Positions 38,303 through 46,147 of a stretch of DNA of 64,000 bases are shown piece after piece. Both the position numbers and the translations under genes were made by a program. The notes under the pieces were generated by a model. That model had not been told where the DNA came from, did not search any database, and worked only from the letters and a program-made list of their open reading frames with translations. The DNA is from Pelomonas cellulosilytica (GTDB lineage Bacteria > Pseudomonadota > Gammaproteobacteria > Burkholderiales > Burkholderiaceae_C). The number at the start of each line of letters is the position of its first letter. Position 1 is the stretch's first letter. Location of the stretch: contig NZ_JAJTWU010000003.1 of the NCBI RefSeq assembly GCF_021353265.1, positions 496,001 to 560,000 of the forward strand, written 5' to 3'.

Positions 38303-38680
38303 ATGGACATCAACCTGCCCGACGTGCTAGCCGAAGTTACCGCCATCTTCGAGCGTTATGAAGACGCGCTCGTCAACAACCGGCTGGACGTGCTGGACGA
38401 GCTGTTCTGGGACTCACCGAGCACCGTGCGCTACGGCGTGGGCGAGAACCTCGTCGGCATCGACGCGATCCGCGCTTTCCGCAGCGCACGGCCCGCCACG
38501 GGCCTGGCGCGCACGTTGCAGCGCACCGTCATCACGACCTATGGCCGCGACACCGCCACCGCGATGACCGAGTTCCGCCGCGAAGGCAGCACTCGCTGCG
38601 GTCGACAGAGCCAGACCTGGGTACGCTTGCCGCGAGGCTGGCGCGTCGTCGCTGCGCATGTCAGCGTGATCGACGTGTGA
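38303..38680 (+). CDS. atzH: AtzH/HpxZ-like protein (DUF3225, SnoaL-like fold)
   Basis: A 125-aa protein, [31 protein letters not shown]..., with the family core [20 protein letters not shown] and a C-terminal [19 protein letters not shown] typical of SnoaL/NTF2-like folds. AtzH has been described as a 1,3-dicarboxyurea amidohydrolase feeding allophanate to AtzF; HpxZ is the oxalurate-cluster counterpart. AGAGGA precedes two consecutive ATGs; the second (38303) has the better spacing. It begins eight bases after atzE and completes the four-gene unit. Confidence 0.88.
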   Translation: MDINLPDVLAEVTAIFERYEDALVNNRLDVLDELFWDSPSTVRYGVGENLVGIDAIRAFRSARPATGLARTLQRTVITTYGRDTATAMTEFRREGSTRCGRQSQTWVRLPRGWRVVAAHVSVIDV

Positions 38681-38684
38681 CGGC

Positions 38685-38885
38685 TCAGCTGAAGCTCAGC
38701 ACCAGCGCCATGACGGCGCTGCCCAGCACGACGGTCGTGAACAGGCGCTGACCGACAGCGGCATCCAGAGCCTCCAGCGAGCACAGCGCCCGCTGACTGC
38801 GATCCGACAAGGTGCGGCACTGGCGCAGATGAGCGCCCAGGCTGTCCCGATGCTGGCGAAGAAAGAGTTCGGTGGCGCGGGACAT
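38685..38885 (-). CDS. Small single-pass membrane protein, unknown
   Basis: A 66-aa protein. The polar first 45 residues (MSRATELFLRQHRDSLGAHL...) are likely helical, and one C-terminal membrane span follows (LFTTVVLGSAVMALVLSF). AGGAG stands ahead of the ATG on the reverse strand. The family is not recognised. It faces atzH tail to tail with only four bases between, and is divergent from the osmoprotectant transporter gene. Confidence 0.6.
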   Translation of the reverse strand: MSRATELFLRQHRDSLGAHLRQCRTLSDRSQRALCSLEALDAAVGQRLFTTVVLGSAVMALVLSFS

Positions 38886-38977
38886 GGTGGGAGCTCCTGA
38901 CTGCTAGGGGATGGCGGTTGCTTGTGACTTTAGGTCTGGACACGCGCCGTTGCATTCAGCGACAGACGCCCTGGCCA

Positions 38978-38993
38978 GTAGGAGCGCTCCTAC
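38978..38993. promoter_or_regulatory. 16-bp perfect palindrome upstream of the osmoprotectant transporter
   Basis: GTAGGAGC followed by its exact complement. The core TAGGAG-N2-CTCCTA equals that of the palindrome at 2030-2051, and its centre is also 43.5 bases before the downstream ATG (39029). It is probably an operator for the same or a related regulator. The prefix GTAGGAGCG also occurs in REP elements of other genera, so a repeat origin must be considered. Confidence 0.55.
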
Positions 38994-39028
38994 CTGCGCG
39001 CCGGTGGCGCCTCAGGCACCATCGCGGC

Positions 39029-40555
39029 ATGACGAACCGACTCCTCCTCAGGGCCGGGTTGGCCCTCCTGCTGCTATGGCTGGCCGCGGCGCACGGCCAG
39101 CCGGTGCAGGTGGGCTCCAAACGCTTCACCGAAAGCTATCTGCTCGGCGAGATCACGCGCCAGACGCTGCTGGCCCAGGGCATCCCGGCCGAGCACCGCC
39201 AGGGCTTGGGCAACACGGCGATCCTCGCGGCAGCGCTGCGCGAGGGGCAGATCGACGCCTATCCGGAGTACACCGGCACCATCGTGCGCGAGCTGCTGCA
39301 CCGCGAAGGCGCCGCCGACGCCCAGGCGCCGCTGGCGCAGATCAACACCTGGCTGCAACCGCTGGGCCTGAAGGCGGGGGTGCCGCTGGGCTTCAACAAC
39401 AGCTATGCGCTGGCCATGCGCGAGTCCGACGCGGCCAGGCTGGGCATTGCGACGATCTCCGATCTCGCTACCCGAGCGCCACCGCTGAAGCCCGGCCTGT
39501 CGCACGAGTTCATCGCGCGTGCTGACGGCTGGCCGGCGCTGCAGCGGGCCTATGGCCTGACGCTGGCGGCCGGCGCGGGGCTGGACCACGGCCTTGCCTA
39601 CCAGGCGCTGGCTGCCGGCCAGGTCGACCTCATCGACGTCTACACGACCGACGCGCAGATCGCCCGTCAGCCGGTGCGCGTGCTGCGGGACGACCGCGGT
39701 TTCTTTCCACGCTACGACGCGGTGCTGCTGATGCGCGCCTCGCTGGACGACCGGCCGCTGCAGCGCCTGGCCGGGCGGCTGCCGGAGGCGCGCATGATCG
39801 AGCTGAACGCCGCCGCCGAGCTGGACGGCCAGCCGTTTGCCGACGTGGCCCGCCGCTTCCTGCAGGCGTCGGCGGCCGCATCCACCCCGACAGCGGCGCC
39901 GCCCTTGAACCGCGGCGTGGCGGCCCGGTTGCTCGCGCCGGATCTGCCCCGGCTGCTGGGACAGCACGTGGCGCTGGTGCTGGGCTCACTGCTGCTGGCC
40001 GTGGCGGTGGCGGTGCCGCTGGGCGTGGTCGCGCACCGGCTGCCGCGCGTGGCCGGGCCGGTGATGGCCGCGACGGGCCTGCTGCAGACGCTGCCTTCGC
40101 TGGCACTGCTGGCCTTCCTGATCGCCGCGGTAGGCCGCATCGGCTTCGTGCCAGCACTACTGGCGCTATTCGTCTACGCGCTGCTGCCCATCGTGCGCAA
40201 CACGCACGCGGGCCTGCAAGGCGTATCGCACGGCCTCGTCGAGGCCAGCCGGGCGCTGGGTTTCACGCGCGGCCAGACGCTGCGGGCCATCGAGCTGCCG
40301 CTGGCGCTGCCGACGCTGATGGCGGGCGTGAAGACGGCGGCCGTCACGAACGTCGGCACCGCCACGGTCGCAGCCTTCGTCGGCGCGGGTGGTCTGGGCG
40401 AGCGCATCGTCGCCGGCCTGGCCGTCAACGACGCCGCGCTGATGCTGGCCGGTGCGCTGCCCGCCGCCGCGTTGGCGATCCTCGTGCAAGGGATCTTCGA
40501 CTTGCTGGAACGCCGGGCCTCGCGCTGGCATCGCGGCGCTGCGACGCGGCTGTAG
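39029..40555 (+). CDS. Osmoprotectant ABC transporter, fused binding protein and permease
   Basis: A 508-aa protein. After a signal (LLLRAGLALLLLWLAAAHGQ) comes an OpuAC-type binding domain (VGSKRFTESYLLGEITRQTLL ... YPEYTGTIVRELL ... VDLIDVYTTDAQI), to about residue 285. A permease with several membrane spans follows. Its EAA loop reads EASRALGFTRGQTLRAIELPLALPTLMAGVKTAAVTNVGTATVAAFVGAGGLG. Such systems import glycine betaine, choline or related solutes. The matching ATPase gene is not adjacent, so it must be encoded elsewhere. ATG 39029 gives the signal peptide; the upstream in-frame extension crosses the palindrome and is rejected. Confidence 0.92.
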   Translation: MTNRLLLRAGLALLLLWLAAAHGQPVQVGSKRFTESYLLGEITRQTLLAQGIPAEHRQGLGNTAILAAALREGQIDAYPEYTGTIVRELLHREGAADAQAPLAQINTWLQPLGLKAGVPLGFNNSYALAMRESDAARLGIATISDLATRAPPLKPGLSHEFIARADGWPALQRAYGLTLAAGAGLDHGLAYQALAAGQVDLIDVYTTDAQIARQPVRVLRDDRGFFPRYDAVLLMRASLDDRPLQRLAGRLPEARMIELNAAAELDGQPFADVARRFLQASAAASTPTAAPPLNRGVAARLLAPDLPRLLGQHVALVLGSLLLAVAVAVPLGVVAHRLPRVAGPVMAATGLLQTLPSLALLAFLIAAVGRIGFVPALLALFVYALLPIVRNTHAGLQGVSHGLVEASRALGFTRGQTLRAIELPLALPTLMAGVKTAAVTNVGTATVAAFVGAGGLGERIVAGLAVNDAALMLAGALPAAALAILVQGIFDLLERRASRWHRGAATRL

Positions 40556-40758
40556 CCTCCCCCCCCTACGCGGCGACGTTGACGCCGTCAGAACCGCCCC
40601 CCCACTTTGAAGTCGCCGCGCGATGTCGTGCGCGGGCAGCGCATATCGTTTAAGAAGAGTGAGGGCGGTGCCGCTGCATGGCGCACAAGCGCCCAGCACA
40701 CCCGGAGCCCGCCGTCGACTCCGGGCGCCTTGTCCCCGACGGCGCCCCTGGAGTCATC

Positions 40759-42357
40759 ATGAGCCCATCTCTCGTTGCGAGCATCCTGCCGTTGCCTGGC
40801 GTCAGCGACCTGACCGGCACCGTCGGCGTCTGCCTGTCCGGCGGAGGCAGCCGTGCGCTGTCCTGCGCCATGGGCCAGTTGCGCGGCCTGCGTCATCTCG
40901 GACTACTGGACCGCGTCTCGGCCATCTCATCGGTGTCCGGCGGCACCTGGGCAAACGCACTGTTCAGCTACCTGCCCGCCGACATCAGCGACGACGACTT
41001 CCTCGGCCCCGTCATACTGGATCCATCCACGCTGACGCTCAGTCAGCTGGAGCAACTCTCGGACAACAACCTCGGCTGGGTTCCTACCCGGCTGAATCCG
41101 CCGGACCTGATCCTGAAGCTGGGCGAGCTGAAGGCCTGCTACGGCTACGAGAACAGCGAGCTGTGGCAGGGCGTCATCGGCGAGCTGGTATTGAAGGACT
41201 ACCAGCTCTGGCAGGCTGATAGCGACGGCTTCGACACCCGCTACCTGAGTGGCACCGACGCCTACCTGCGCTCACCCGACGGCCCGCTCGCCCGCAACCC
41301 AGAGCTCACGTCGGACGATTTCATCACCATCAAGCGCCCGCGGCCTCAGCCCATCTTCAACACCAGCATGTTCACGAACGATGGGGTCGACGCGGACCTT
41401 CTGCCTTTCGAGACGAACCTGCTGGCCGGCGTGCGCGCCAGCTTCGAGCCAGGCCCCGGCAGGCTCGGCGCCGTGGGCGGCGGCCTGCTGGAGACGCTGG
41501 CCATGAACAGCAGCTTCCAGAGCGACGCTGGCCCAGGCACCGTCAACACGACGTTGCCTGCGCGCGCCTTCACGCTGAGCGACATCGTCTGCGCCAGCAG
41601 TGCCGCCTTCGCCCAGATGTTCGAGGAGCAGTACCCCGAGTTCTCGGGCCTCGTGCCGCGCTACCCGTACTGGCCCATTGCGGCGCGCACGTCACAGCCC
41701 GTCATGACCTACCGCTTCGCCGACGGCGGCAGCCTGGAGAACCTGGGCATCAATGCGCTGCTGGCGCGCGGCGTGTCGCGGCTCATCGTGTTCGTCAACA
41801 CGGATCAGGGCGTGTGCCGCGACCCGGCCAGTAGCGAGGTCATCGTGTCGGCGGACCTCCCGCCGCTGTTCGGCCTGCAACCCTACGTCGCCGGCCAGGG
41901 CTACGTGCCCTACTCCGACGAAAACCCCGGCCAGGGCCCCACGCGGCTGTACCGTCACAACCAGGTGTTCGACACCGCGGCCTTCGACTCACTGAAACAG
42001 AGCCTGCTTGCCGCCCGTCGCGCTGGCGGTGCATTGCTGGTGAGGCAGCAACTGACCGTGCTGCGCAACGACTGGTTCGGCATCCAGCCACAGCCGCAGC
42101 CGGTCGACGTACTGTGGGTCTACAACGATTTCGTCAGCAGTTGGTGGGACCAGCTGCCATGGGAATCGCGTGACGTGCTGACCATCGAGAGCCTGGACGA
42201 CTTCCCGCTCTACAACACCTTCACGCAGCTCTTCTTGACGCCGACGATGGTGAACGCCCTCGCCCACCTCGCTTGCTGGGTCGTCGCGTCCGACTCGACG
42301 CTGGGCAACCCGGGTGGCGTCAGCAACGCCGGAATGTTCATCGACATGTTCGACTGA
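40759..42357 (+). CDS. Patatin/cPLA2-like phospholipase
   Basis: A 532-aa protein with a lipid acyl hydrolase core. CLSGGGSRALSCAMG near residue 27 is the oxyanion hole. SSVSGGTWAN near residue 57 holds the nucleophile serine in a cPLA2-like setting. FADGGSLENLGINALL near residue 320 holds the catalytic aspartate. The dyad and GGGxR motif are those of patatin and cytosolic phospholipase A2 proteins, which release fatty acids from phospholipids. No signal peptide is visible. GGAG lies five bases before ATG 40759; an in-frame ATG at 40678 would add 27 residues. It borders the transposon-remnant zone and may itself be accessory. Confidence 0.85.
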   Translation: MSPSLVASILPLPGVSDLTGTVGVCLSGGGSRALSCAMGQLRGLRHLGLLDRVSAISSVSGGTWANALFSYLPADISDDDFLGPVILDPSTLTLSQLEQLSDNNLGWVPTRLNPPDLILKLGELKACYGYENSELWQGVIGELVLKDYQLWQADSDGFDTRYLSGTDAYLRSPDGPLARNPELTSDDFITIKRPRPQPIFNTSMFTNDGVDADLLPFETNLLAGVRASFEPGPGRLGAVGGGLLETLAMNSSFQSDAGPGTVNTTLPARAFTLSDIVCASSAAFAQMFEEQYPEFSGLVPRYPYWPIAARTSQPVMTYRFADGGSLENLGINALLARGVSRLIVFVNTDQGVCRDPASSEVIVSADLPPLFGLQPYVAGQGYVPYSDENPGQGPTRLYRHNQVFDTAAFDSLKQSLLAARRAGGALLVRQQLTVLRNDWFGIQPQPQPVDVLWVYNDFVSSWWDQLPWESRDVLTIESLDDFPLYNTFTQLFLTPTMVNALAHLACWVVASDSTLGNPGGVSNAGMFIDMFD

Positions 42358-42450
42358 CGATGACGCACGGTCGGTGCGTGTGCGCCGACCGAATCCGCCG
42401 AATGCCGCAGATGCAGGGAGCGCAGCATGTCCGTCAAAGCGTTGTGCGCC

Positions 42451-42552
42451 CGCCGAAGCCACCGACGGCTTCGCCCGTCGCTGGACTACATCAGTCCAAT
42501 GCATTTCGAAAGGGCATGGCTTGCCGGCCAGCAAGGTGCCGAATGCCAGCTT
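42451..42552 (+). pseudogene. C-terminal remnant of an IS3-family transposase (OrfB)
   Basis: The forward frame reads RRSHRRLRPSLDYISPMHFERAWLA. This matches the well-known end of IS3-group OrfB transposases (RRRHSxLGYxSPMxFExxW). Only about 34 residues remain and no catalytic DDE part is present. It is a dead fragment that abuts the IS66 remnant. Confidence 0.7.
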
Positions 42553-42594
42553 ATGAGGAAGGTGGCCCGCCAAGGCCCGTGCGAAGACCGAGGC

Positions 42595-43182
42595 TCAGCA
42601 ACTCGGCGAGGCCGAAAGGTCAGGCGGCCTCAAGAACGCGAAGTTCGACATGGAGCCCGGCAGCTTCCATGTCGTGCGGCATGTGCGGCCCAAGCTGGCC
42701 TGTGCGGCTGCCAGGACATCAAGCAGGCCGCGGCACCTGGCCGACCGATCAAGATAGGTCGCAAGACCGACCGCACCCGCACTGAGAAGCCACCCGAATA
42801 CTTGGCCGAGCATGTCGCTGCTCCGGACCGTTCGCGCTTGGTACTTCGTTGCGATGCGCTGAGCATCGAGTTGCCCCCCCGCCAGGTCGAGCTGACGCCT
42901 CTGCGCTTCGATATTGGCTTCAATCGCAAGCTGATCCATGCGACGCTGATGGGATTGCTCCTCCTCGTTCCATCGGACCAATAGATCCATGGTGCCGGGG
43001 CGAACACGCTCGTACTCGGCCAGAAGACCGGGTGGGGGCAATTGAACATGAACCGTGACGCTCTGCTCTTGCACCGTCACAGTCTGCTGCATCGCTTGGG
43101 CAACTGGGCCCAGCGCCTCCCTGACTGCAGCGTCAGCCGGCCTTAGCGCCCCTGGTGGTCGATTCCCCGATTTCTTCTTCAT
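42595..43182 (-). pseudogene. DUF2335 membrane protein truncated by an IS66 fragment
   Basis: A 195-codon leftward frame starting MKKKSGNRPPGALRP. Residues ~47-144 match DUF2335 membrane proteins: PPPGLLAEYERVRPGTMDLLVR, EANIEAQRRQLDLAGGQ and a membrane segment from VFGWLLSAGAVGLATYL. After residue 144 (position 42751) the remaining 51 codons are antisense to the IS66 remnant, so the natural C-terminus is lost. It may still be expressed as a hybrid. Its function is unknown; the family is often found in variable genome regions. The start overlaps the upstream ORF by 50 bases. Confidence 0.7.
42641..42750 (+). pseudogene. Frameshifted remnant of an IS66-family TnpC transposase
   Basis: One forward frame reads EPGSFHVVRHVRPKLACA and, after a one-base shift, CQDIKQAAAPGRPI. 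Together they match the VIRHVRPKxxCxxC-xxIVQAPAPxRPI segment of IS66 transposases. The match ends at 42750, exactly where the DUF2335 reading frame on the other strand starts to look genuine. Confidence 0.75.
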
Positions 43183-43414
43183 GCTTTCCCAGGGCTGCGT
43201 TGAAGTCCATCCCCAACCGCTCCATGTCGGTGAGTGCGGTCAACGCCCCGGGCACACGCACGGGCGACACTTGTGGGATTTTCACCGCGTGCTGCGTATC
43301 GACGTGAGCTTGATTCGATGCGAACAGCATCAAGGGCGCAGCCATGCCCTTCGCAACACCGCGCTTGAAGGCTTGGCGAGACGTTTCATTGAAGTCGACG
43401 AGGACGACTGGCAT
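43133..43414 (-). CDS. Hypothetical protein paired with DUF2335
   Basis: A 93-aa protein, MPVVLVDFNETSRQAFKRGV..., with AFKRGVAKGMAAPLMLF likely helical and PQVSPVRVPGALTALTDMERLG later. It lies just upstream of, and overlaps, the DUF2335 start, which suggests a two-gene cassette. The start is uncertain (ATG 43414, or 43468 further up); no strong ribosome binding site is seen. Local GC is lower than in flanking genes, consistent with acquisition. Confidence 0.5.
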   Translation of the reverse strand: MPVVLVDFNETSRQAFKRGVAKGMAAPLMLFASNQAHVDTQHAVKIPQVSPVRVPGALTALTDMERLGMDFNAALGKHEEEIGESTTRGAKAG

Positions 43415-43524
43415 GTGGACAAGCTTGCCACAACGGGGAGTTATTGCATCACAACAACTCCGCCACAACCCTTCTCAAGTAATGTCGCGTCGCGCATACA
43501 CCGACGCCTACATGCGAGAGGCAA

Positions 43525-43561
43525 GAAAAAAGCACTTAGCCGCTGGCGCCGCTAAGTGCTT
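43525..43561 (-). terminator. Terminator of the tRNA-Lys transcript
   Basis: On the reverse strand AAGCACTTAGC, a 10-base loop and GCTAAGTGCTT form a perfect 11-bp stem followed by TTTTTCTT. It lies 18 bases beyond the 3' end of tRNA-Lys(CTT). Confidence 0.85.
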
Positions 43562-43578
43562 GATTCAATTATAAAAAT

Positions 43579-43654
43579 TGGTGGGCCCTGAAGGATTCGA
43601 ACCTTCGACCAACGGATTAAGAGTCCGCTGCTCTACCAACTGAGCTAAGAGCCC
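43579..43654 (-). tRNA. tRNA-Lys (anticodon CTT)
   Basis: Reverse-strand cloverleaf: acceptor GGGCTCT/AGGGCCC, D arm GCTC...GAGC, anticodon loop CTCTTAA (CTT, reading AAG), T loop TTCGAAT, encoded CCA. It is the second gene of the tRNA transcript. Confidence 0.97.
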
Positions 43655-43727
43655 TGATTCAGTTCAACAAGCTTCCTTGCTGAGCCAAACATTATAGCAT
43701 GATTCAGATGAATCGGCGCTAGAAATC

Positions 43728-43803
43728 TGGTGGGATGTGCAGGATTCGAACCTGCGACCAACGGATTAAAAGTCCGCTGCTCTACCGACTGAGCTAACAT
43801 CCC
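43728..43803 (-). tRNA. tRNA-Lys (anticodon TTT)
   Basis: Reverse-strand cloverleaf: acceptor GGGATGT/ACATCCC, anticodon loop CTTTTAA (TTT, reading AAA/AAG), T arm GCAGG/CCTGC, encoded CCA. It shares D-arm and anticodon-stem sequence with the neighbouring tRNA-Lys, consistent with an old duplication. Confidence 0.97.
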
Positions 43804-43822
43804 GCGTCAAGCAGAGCCTGCC

Positions 43823-43852
43823 ATTATAGACAGGTTTTTATCTGGTTGGCAA
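43823..43852 (-). promoter_or_regulatory. Sigma-70 promoter of the tRNA-Lys pair
   Basis: On the reverse strand TTGCCA (43852-43847) and a perfect TATAAT (43828-43823) are 18 bases apart. The predicted start lies about 15 bases before tRNA-Lys(TTT). Confidence 0.8.
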
Positions 43853-43854
43853 GT

Positions 43855-44655
43855 CTATTTGGCTGAGCCCGTGTGACCCATCGCAGAAGCGAGGTAGAGC
43901 CTCTGCAACTCGGCCGCTGCGCACATGCCGAACGTCGCCGTGACGGCGACGCTTGAACCATAGCCATGGCAGTTGAGGCTGCCATCGATATCGCAGGCCC
44001 CACCATCGCCCTGCTGAGGAAGATGCACGGGTTCACGCGAGTACACGCAGGCCACGTCCAAGCGGCCGGAACGCGGTGCGCCGTGATGCTTGCGCAGCCG
44101 CTGGCGCAGGGAGGCCAGCAGCGGGTCGTGTGTCGTGGCGCTCAGGTCGTCGAGCTGCACGCGGTGCGGCTCGCGCTTGCCGCCGGCCGCGCCCACTGTC
44201 ACGAAAGGCAAGCTCAGTTCGCGCGCCCAGGCGGCGAGCGCCGCCTTGGCGCGAACCTGGTCACAGCAGTCGATGAGGCCATCCAGCGGCTCGCTGCCGA
44301 TGAGCGCGGGCCAGTTGCCCGGCTCGACGAATTCCTCTACGACGCGGACCTCGCACGCCGGATGGATGTCGGCGATGCGCAGGCGCAATGCCTCGGCCTT
44401 TGCCATGCCGACGGTGGACCCGAGAGCCTGGATCTGCCGGTTGATGTTGGATTCGGCGACTTGGTCGAGGTCGATCAGCGTTAACGCCGCGATACCGCTC
44501 CGCGCCAGCGCCTCGACGGCCCAGGAACCCACACCGCCCAGACCCACGACGGCAAAACGCGCAGCGCGCAATTGCCGGTAGGCCGTGTCGCCATGCAACC
44601 GGCGCAGCCCGCCGAAGCGGCGCTCCAGATCAGCGTCCGGCTGATCCACGCTCAC
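43855..44655 (-). CDS. tcdA: tRNA threonylcarbamoyladenosine dehydratase TcdA
   Basis: A 266-aa E1/ThiF-like enzyme; the E. coli protein has 268 residues. The ATP-binding loop is VVGLGGVGSWAVEALARSGI. The following acidic stretch is LIDLDQVAESNINRQIQALGST. It cyclises t6A37 to ct6A37 in tRNAs that read ANN codons, using ATP. The start taken here is GTG at 44655, which overlaps the cpoB stop as GTGA; a longer frame to 44772 lies inside cpoB. Its location just upstream of tRNA-Lys, itself an ANN-decoding substrate class, is a pleasing but unproven link. Confidence 0.9.
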   Translation of the reverse strand: MSVDQPDADLERRFGGLRRLHGDTAYRQLRAARFAVVGLGGVGSWAVEALARSGIAALTLIDLDQVAESNINRQIQALGSTVGMAKAEALRLRIADIHPACEVRVVEEFVEPGNWPALIGSEPLDGLIDCCDQVRAKAALAAWARELSLPFVTVGAAGGKREPHRVQLDDLSATTHDPLLASLRQRLRKHHGAPRSGRLDVACVYSREPVHLPQQGDGGACDIDGSLNCHGYGSSVAVTATFGMCAAAELQRLYLASAMGHTGSAK

Positions 44656-45518
44656 TTCAGCGTCGCGAGGCGTTCCTTGGCGGCCTGGGCGGCCTCGGTG
44701 CCGGGGTAAGACTTGACCACGTCCTCGAAACTGCGGCGCGCCGTCTTGTTGTCCTTCAGTTCGACCTGGCAATTGGCCAGCGCGAGCAGCGCTTCGGCGG
44801 CACGCGGATGGTCAGGATTGGCGGCGATGAAGGCGCGGAAGGTCGCGATGGCATCCTTGTAGTCGCGCTTGCCGTACTGCGCATTGCCGAGCCAGAAGCG
44901 CACCGAGTCGGTATAGCCGCTGACGGGATAGCGCTTCAGGAAGGCACCCAGCGCAGACACGGCCTCGGCGAAGTCGCCACGGCGCACGAGGCCGATCGCG
45001 GCCTCGTATTGGCTTCGCTCGTCAGGCGCCACCTGGAACTCGCGGCCATCCAGGCTGACCTTCTGCGGTTCGAGCGGCTTCAGGCGAGCCTCGACGGCCT
45101 GGGACTGGTCCATCAGCTTACGCTGCGTGTCGGCCAGGTCGCGGGCGAGTTGCTCGTTGGTGCCGCGGAGCTTGGCCAGCTCGGCGCGCAACGCGTCGAT
45201 CTGGCTGTTGAGGTCCAGCATGCTGCGGCGCAGCGGCTGGACCTGGTCCTGAATAAGCGCGTTGAGCTGCTCGGCCTGCTTCTTGGAAGCGTCTTCGTTG
45301 GCCTGCAGCTTGGAGCGCAACTCGAGGATGGCCCGGCGGGCCTCGTCATCCTCGAACAGGCCGGCGCGCGCCGGCTGTACGAAGGCGGCGCCCGCGGCGA
45401 GGGCCAGAACAGTCATGCGCACCAGGCGCAAAGCGTTCCGACTTTTGCCCGGCACCGGCGACACGGCCTCTCCGCGAAGCCGTGGTGACTGGAAACGACC
45501 CGCCGTAGCCACTTGCAT
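44652..45518 (-). CDS. cpoB: Cell division coordinator CpoB (YbgF), Tol-Pal system
   Basis: A 288-aa periplasmic protein. The export signal lies around residues 30-52 (LVRMTVLALAAGAAFVQPARAG). An N-terminal coiled coil follows (LRSKLQANEDASKKQAEQL...), then three TPR repeats (FAEAVSALGAFLKRYPVSG, YKDAIATFRAFIAANPDHP, ARRSFEDVVKSYPGTEAA). CpoB couples PBP1B peptidoglycan synthesis with Tol-driven outer-membrane constriction. The ATG at 45518 overlaps the pal stop (TGATG). A later ATG at 45416 would give a shorter, more usual signal and remains possible. Confidence 0.92.
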   Translation of the reverse strand: MQVATAGRFQSPRLRGEAVSPVPGKSRNALRLVRMTVLALAAGAAFVQPARAGLFEDDEARRAILELRSKLQANEDASKKQAEQLNALIQDQVQPLRRSMLDLNSQIDALRAELAKLRGTNEQLARDLADTQRKLMDQSQAVEARLKPLEPQKVSLDGREFQVAPDERSQYEAAIGLVRRGDFAEAVSALGAFLKRYPVSGYTDSVRFWLGNAQYGKRDYKDAIATFRAFIAANPDHPRAAEALLALANCQVELKDNKTARRSFEDVVKSYPGTEAAQAAKERLATLK

Positions 45519-46051
45519 CACTTGTCCTTGAGCTCGACGCGGCGGTTCTTGGCCCAGGCTTCTTCGGTGCTGCCCTGGACGGCCGGACGCTCCTTGCCGA
45601 AGCTGACAGCCTCGACCTGGTTGGCGCCCACGCCCAGCAGCGTCAGCGACTTGCCAACAGCTTCGGCACGGCGCTGGCCCAGAGCCAGGTTGTATTCGCG
45701 GCCGCCGCGCTCGTCGGTGTGGCCTTCCAGCGTCACGGCCCGCTTCTTGTTGTTGTTCAGGCGCTTGGCGTGCAGATCGATCAGGCCGCGGTACTCTTCC
45801 TTGACCACGTCGCTATCAAAGTCGAAGTACACGACACGCTTGTCGCTCACTTGCTGCGTGTACTGGGCGTCCAGATCGACGGTGGCCACCTTGGACTCGG
45901 GCACCGGCGTGGTGTTCTGCGCAGCCGTCGGCTTGGGAGCCTCACGGTTTTCCACCGGAACCGTCTTCGGTTCCTCAAGCTTGACAGCGGACTGGCAGCC
46001 TGCCAGAGCGGCGGCGGCAATCAGGGTGAGCGCATAACGGGTCAGTTTCAT
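45518..46051 (-). CDS. pal: Peptidoglycan-associated lipoprotein Pal
   Basis: A 177-aa outer-membrane lipoprotein with lipobox AALAGC (Cys19), a Pro-rich tether and a C-terminal OmpA-like domain. VYFDFDSDVVKEEYRGLIDLHAKRL and GHTDERGGREYNLALGQRRAEAV carry the diaminopimelate-binding residues. It anchors the outer membrane to peptidoglycan and binds TolB. It lies between tolB (96 bases upstream) and cpoB (overlapping). Confidence 0.97.
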   Translation of the reverse strand: MKLTRYALTLIAAAALAGCQSAVKLEEPKTVPVENREAPKPTAAQNTTPVPESKVATVDLDAQYTQQVSDKRVVYFDFDSDVVKEEYRGLIDLHAKRLNNNKKRAVTLEGHTDERGGREYNLALGQRRAEAVGKSLTLLGVGANQVEAVSFGKERPAVQGSTEEAWAKNRRVELKDK

Positions 46052-46147
46052 TCGAATATCTCCAACGGGAGGCAGGAAAGAGAGCAGGGAGCAAGTTCGG
46101 CACGAACGCCGAACCGCGGATTGTCCAACATGACGCGAGTTGTCAAG

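Noticed and set aside
42427-42984. 185-codon forward frame across the IS remnants
   Set aside because: It is a chance join of IS3 and IS66 pieces in different frames and then antisense of DUF2335; not one gene.
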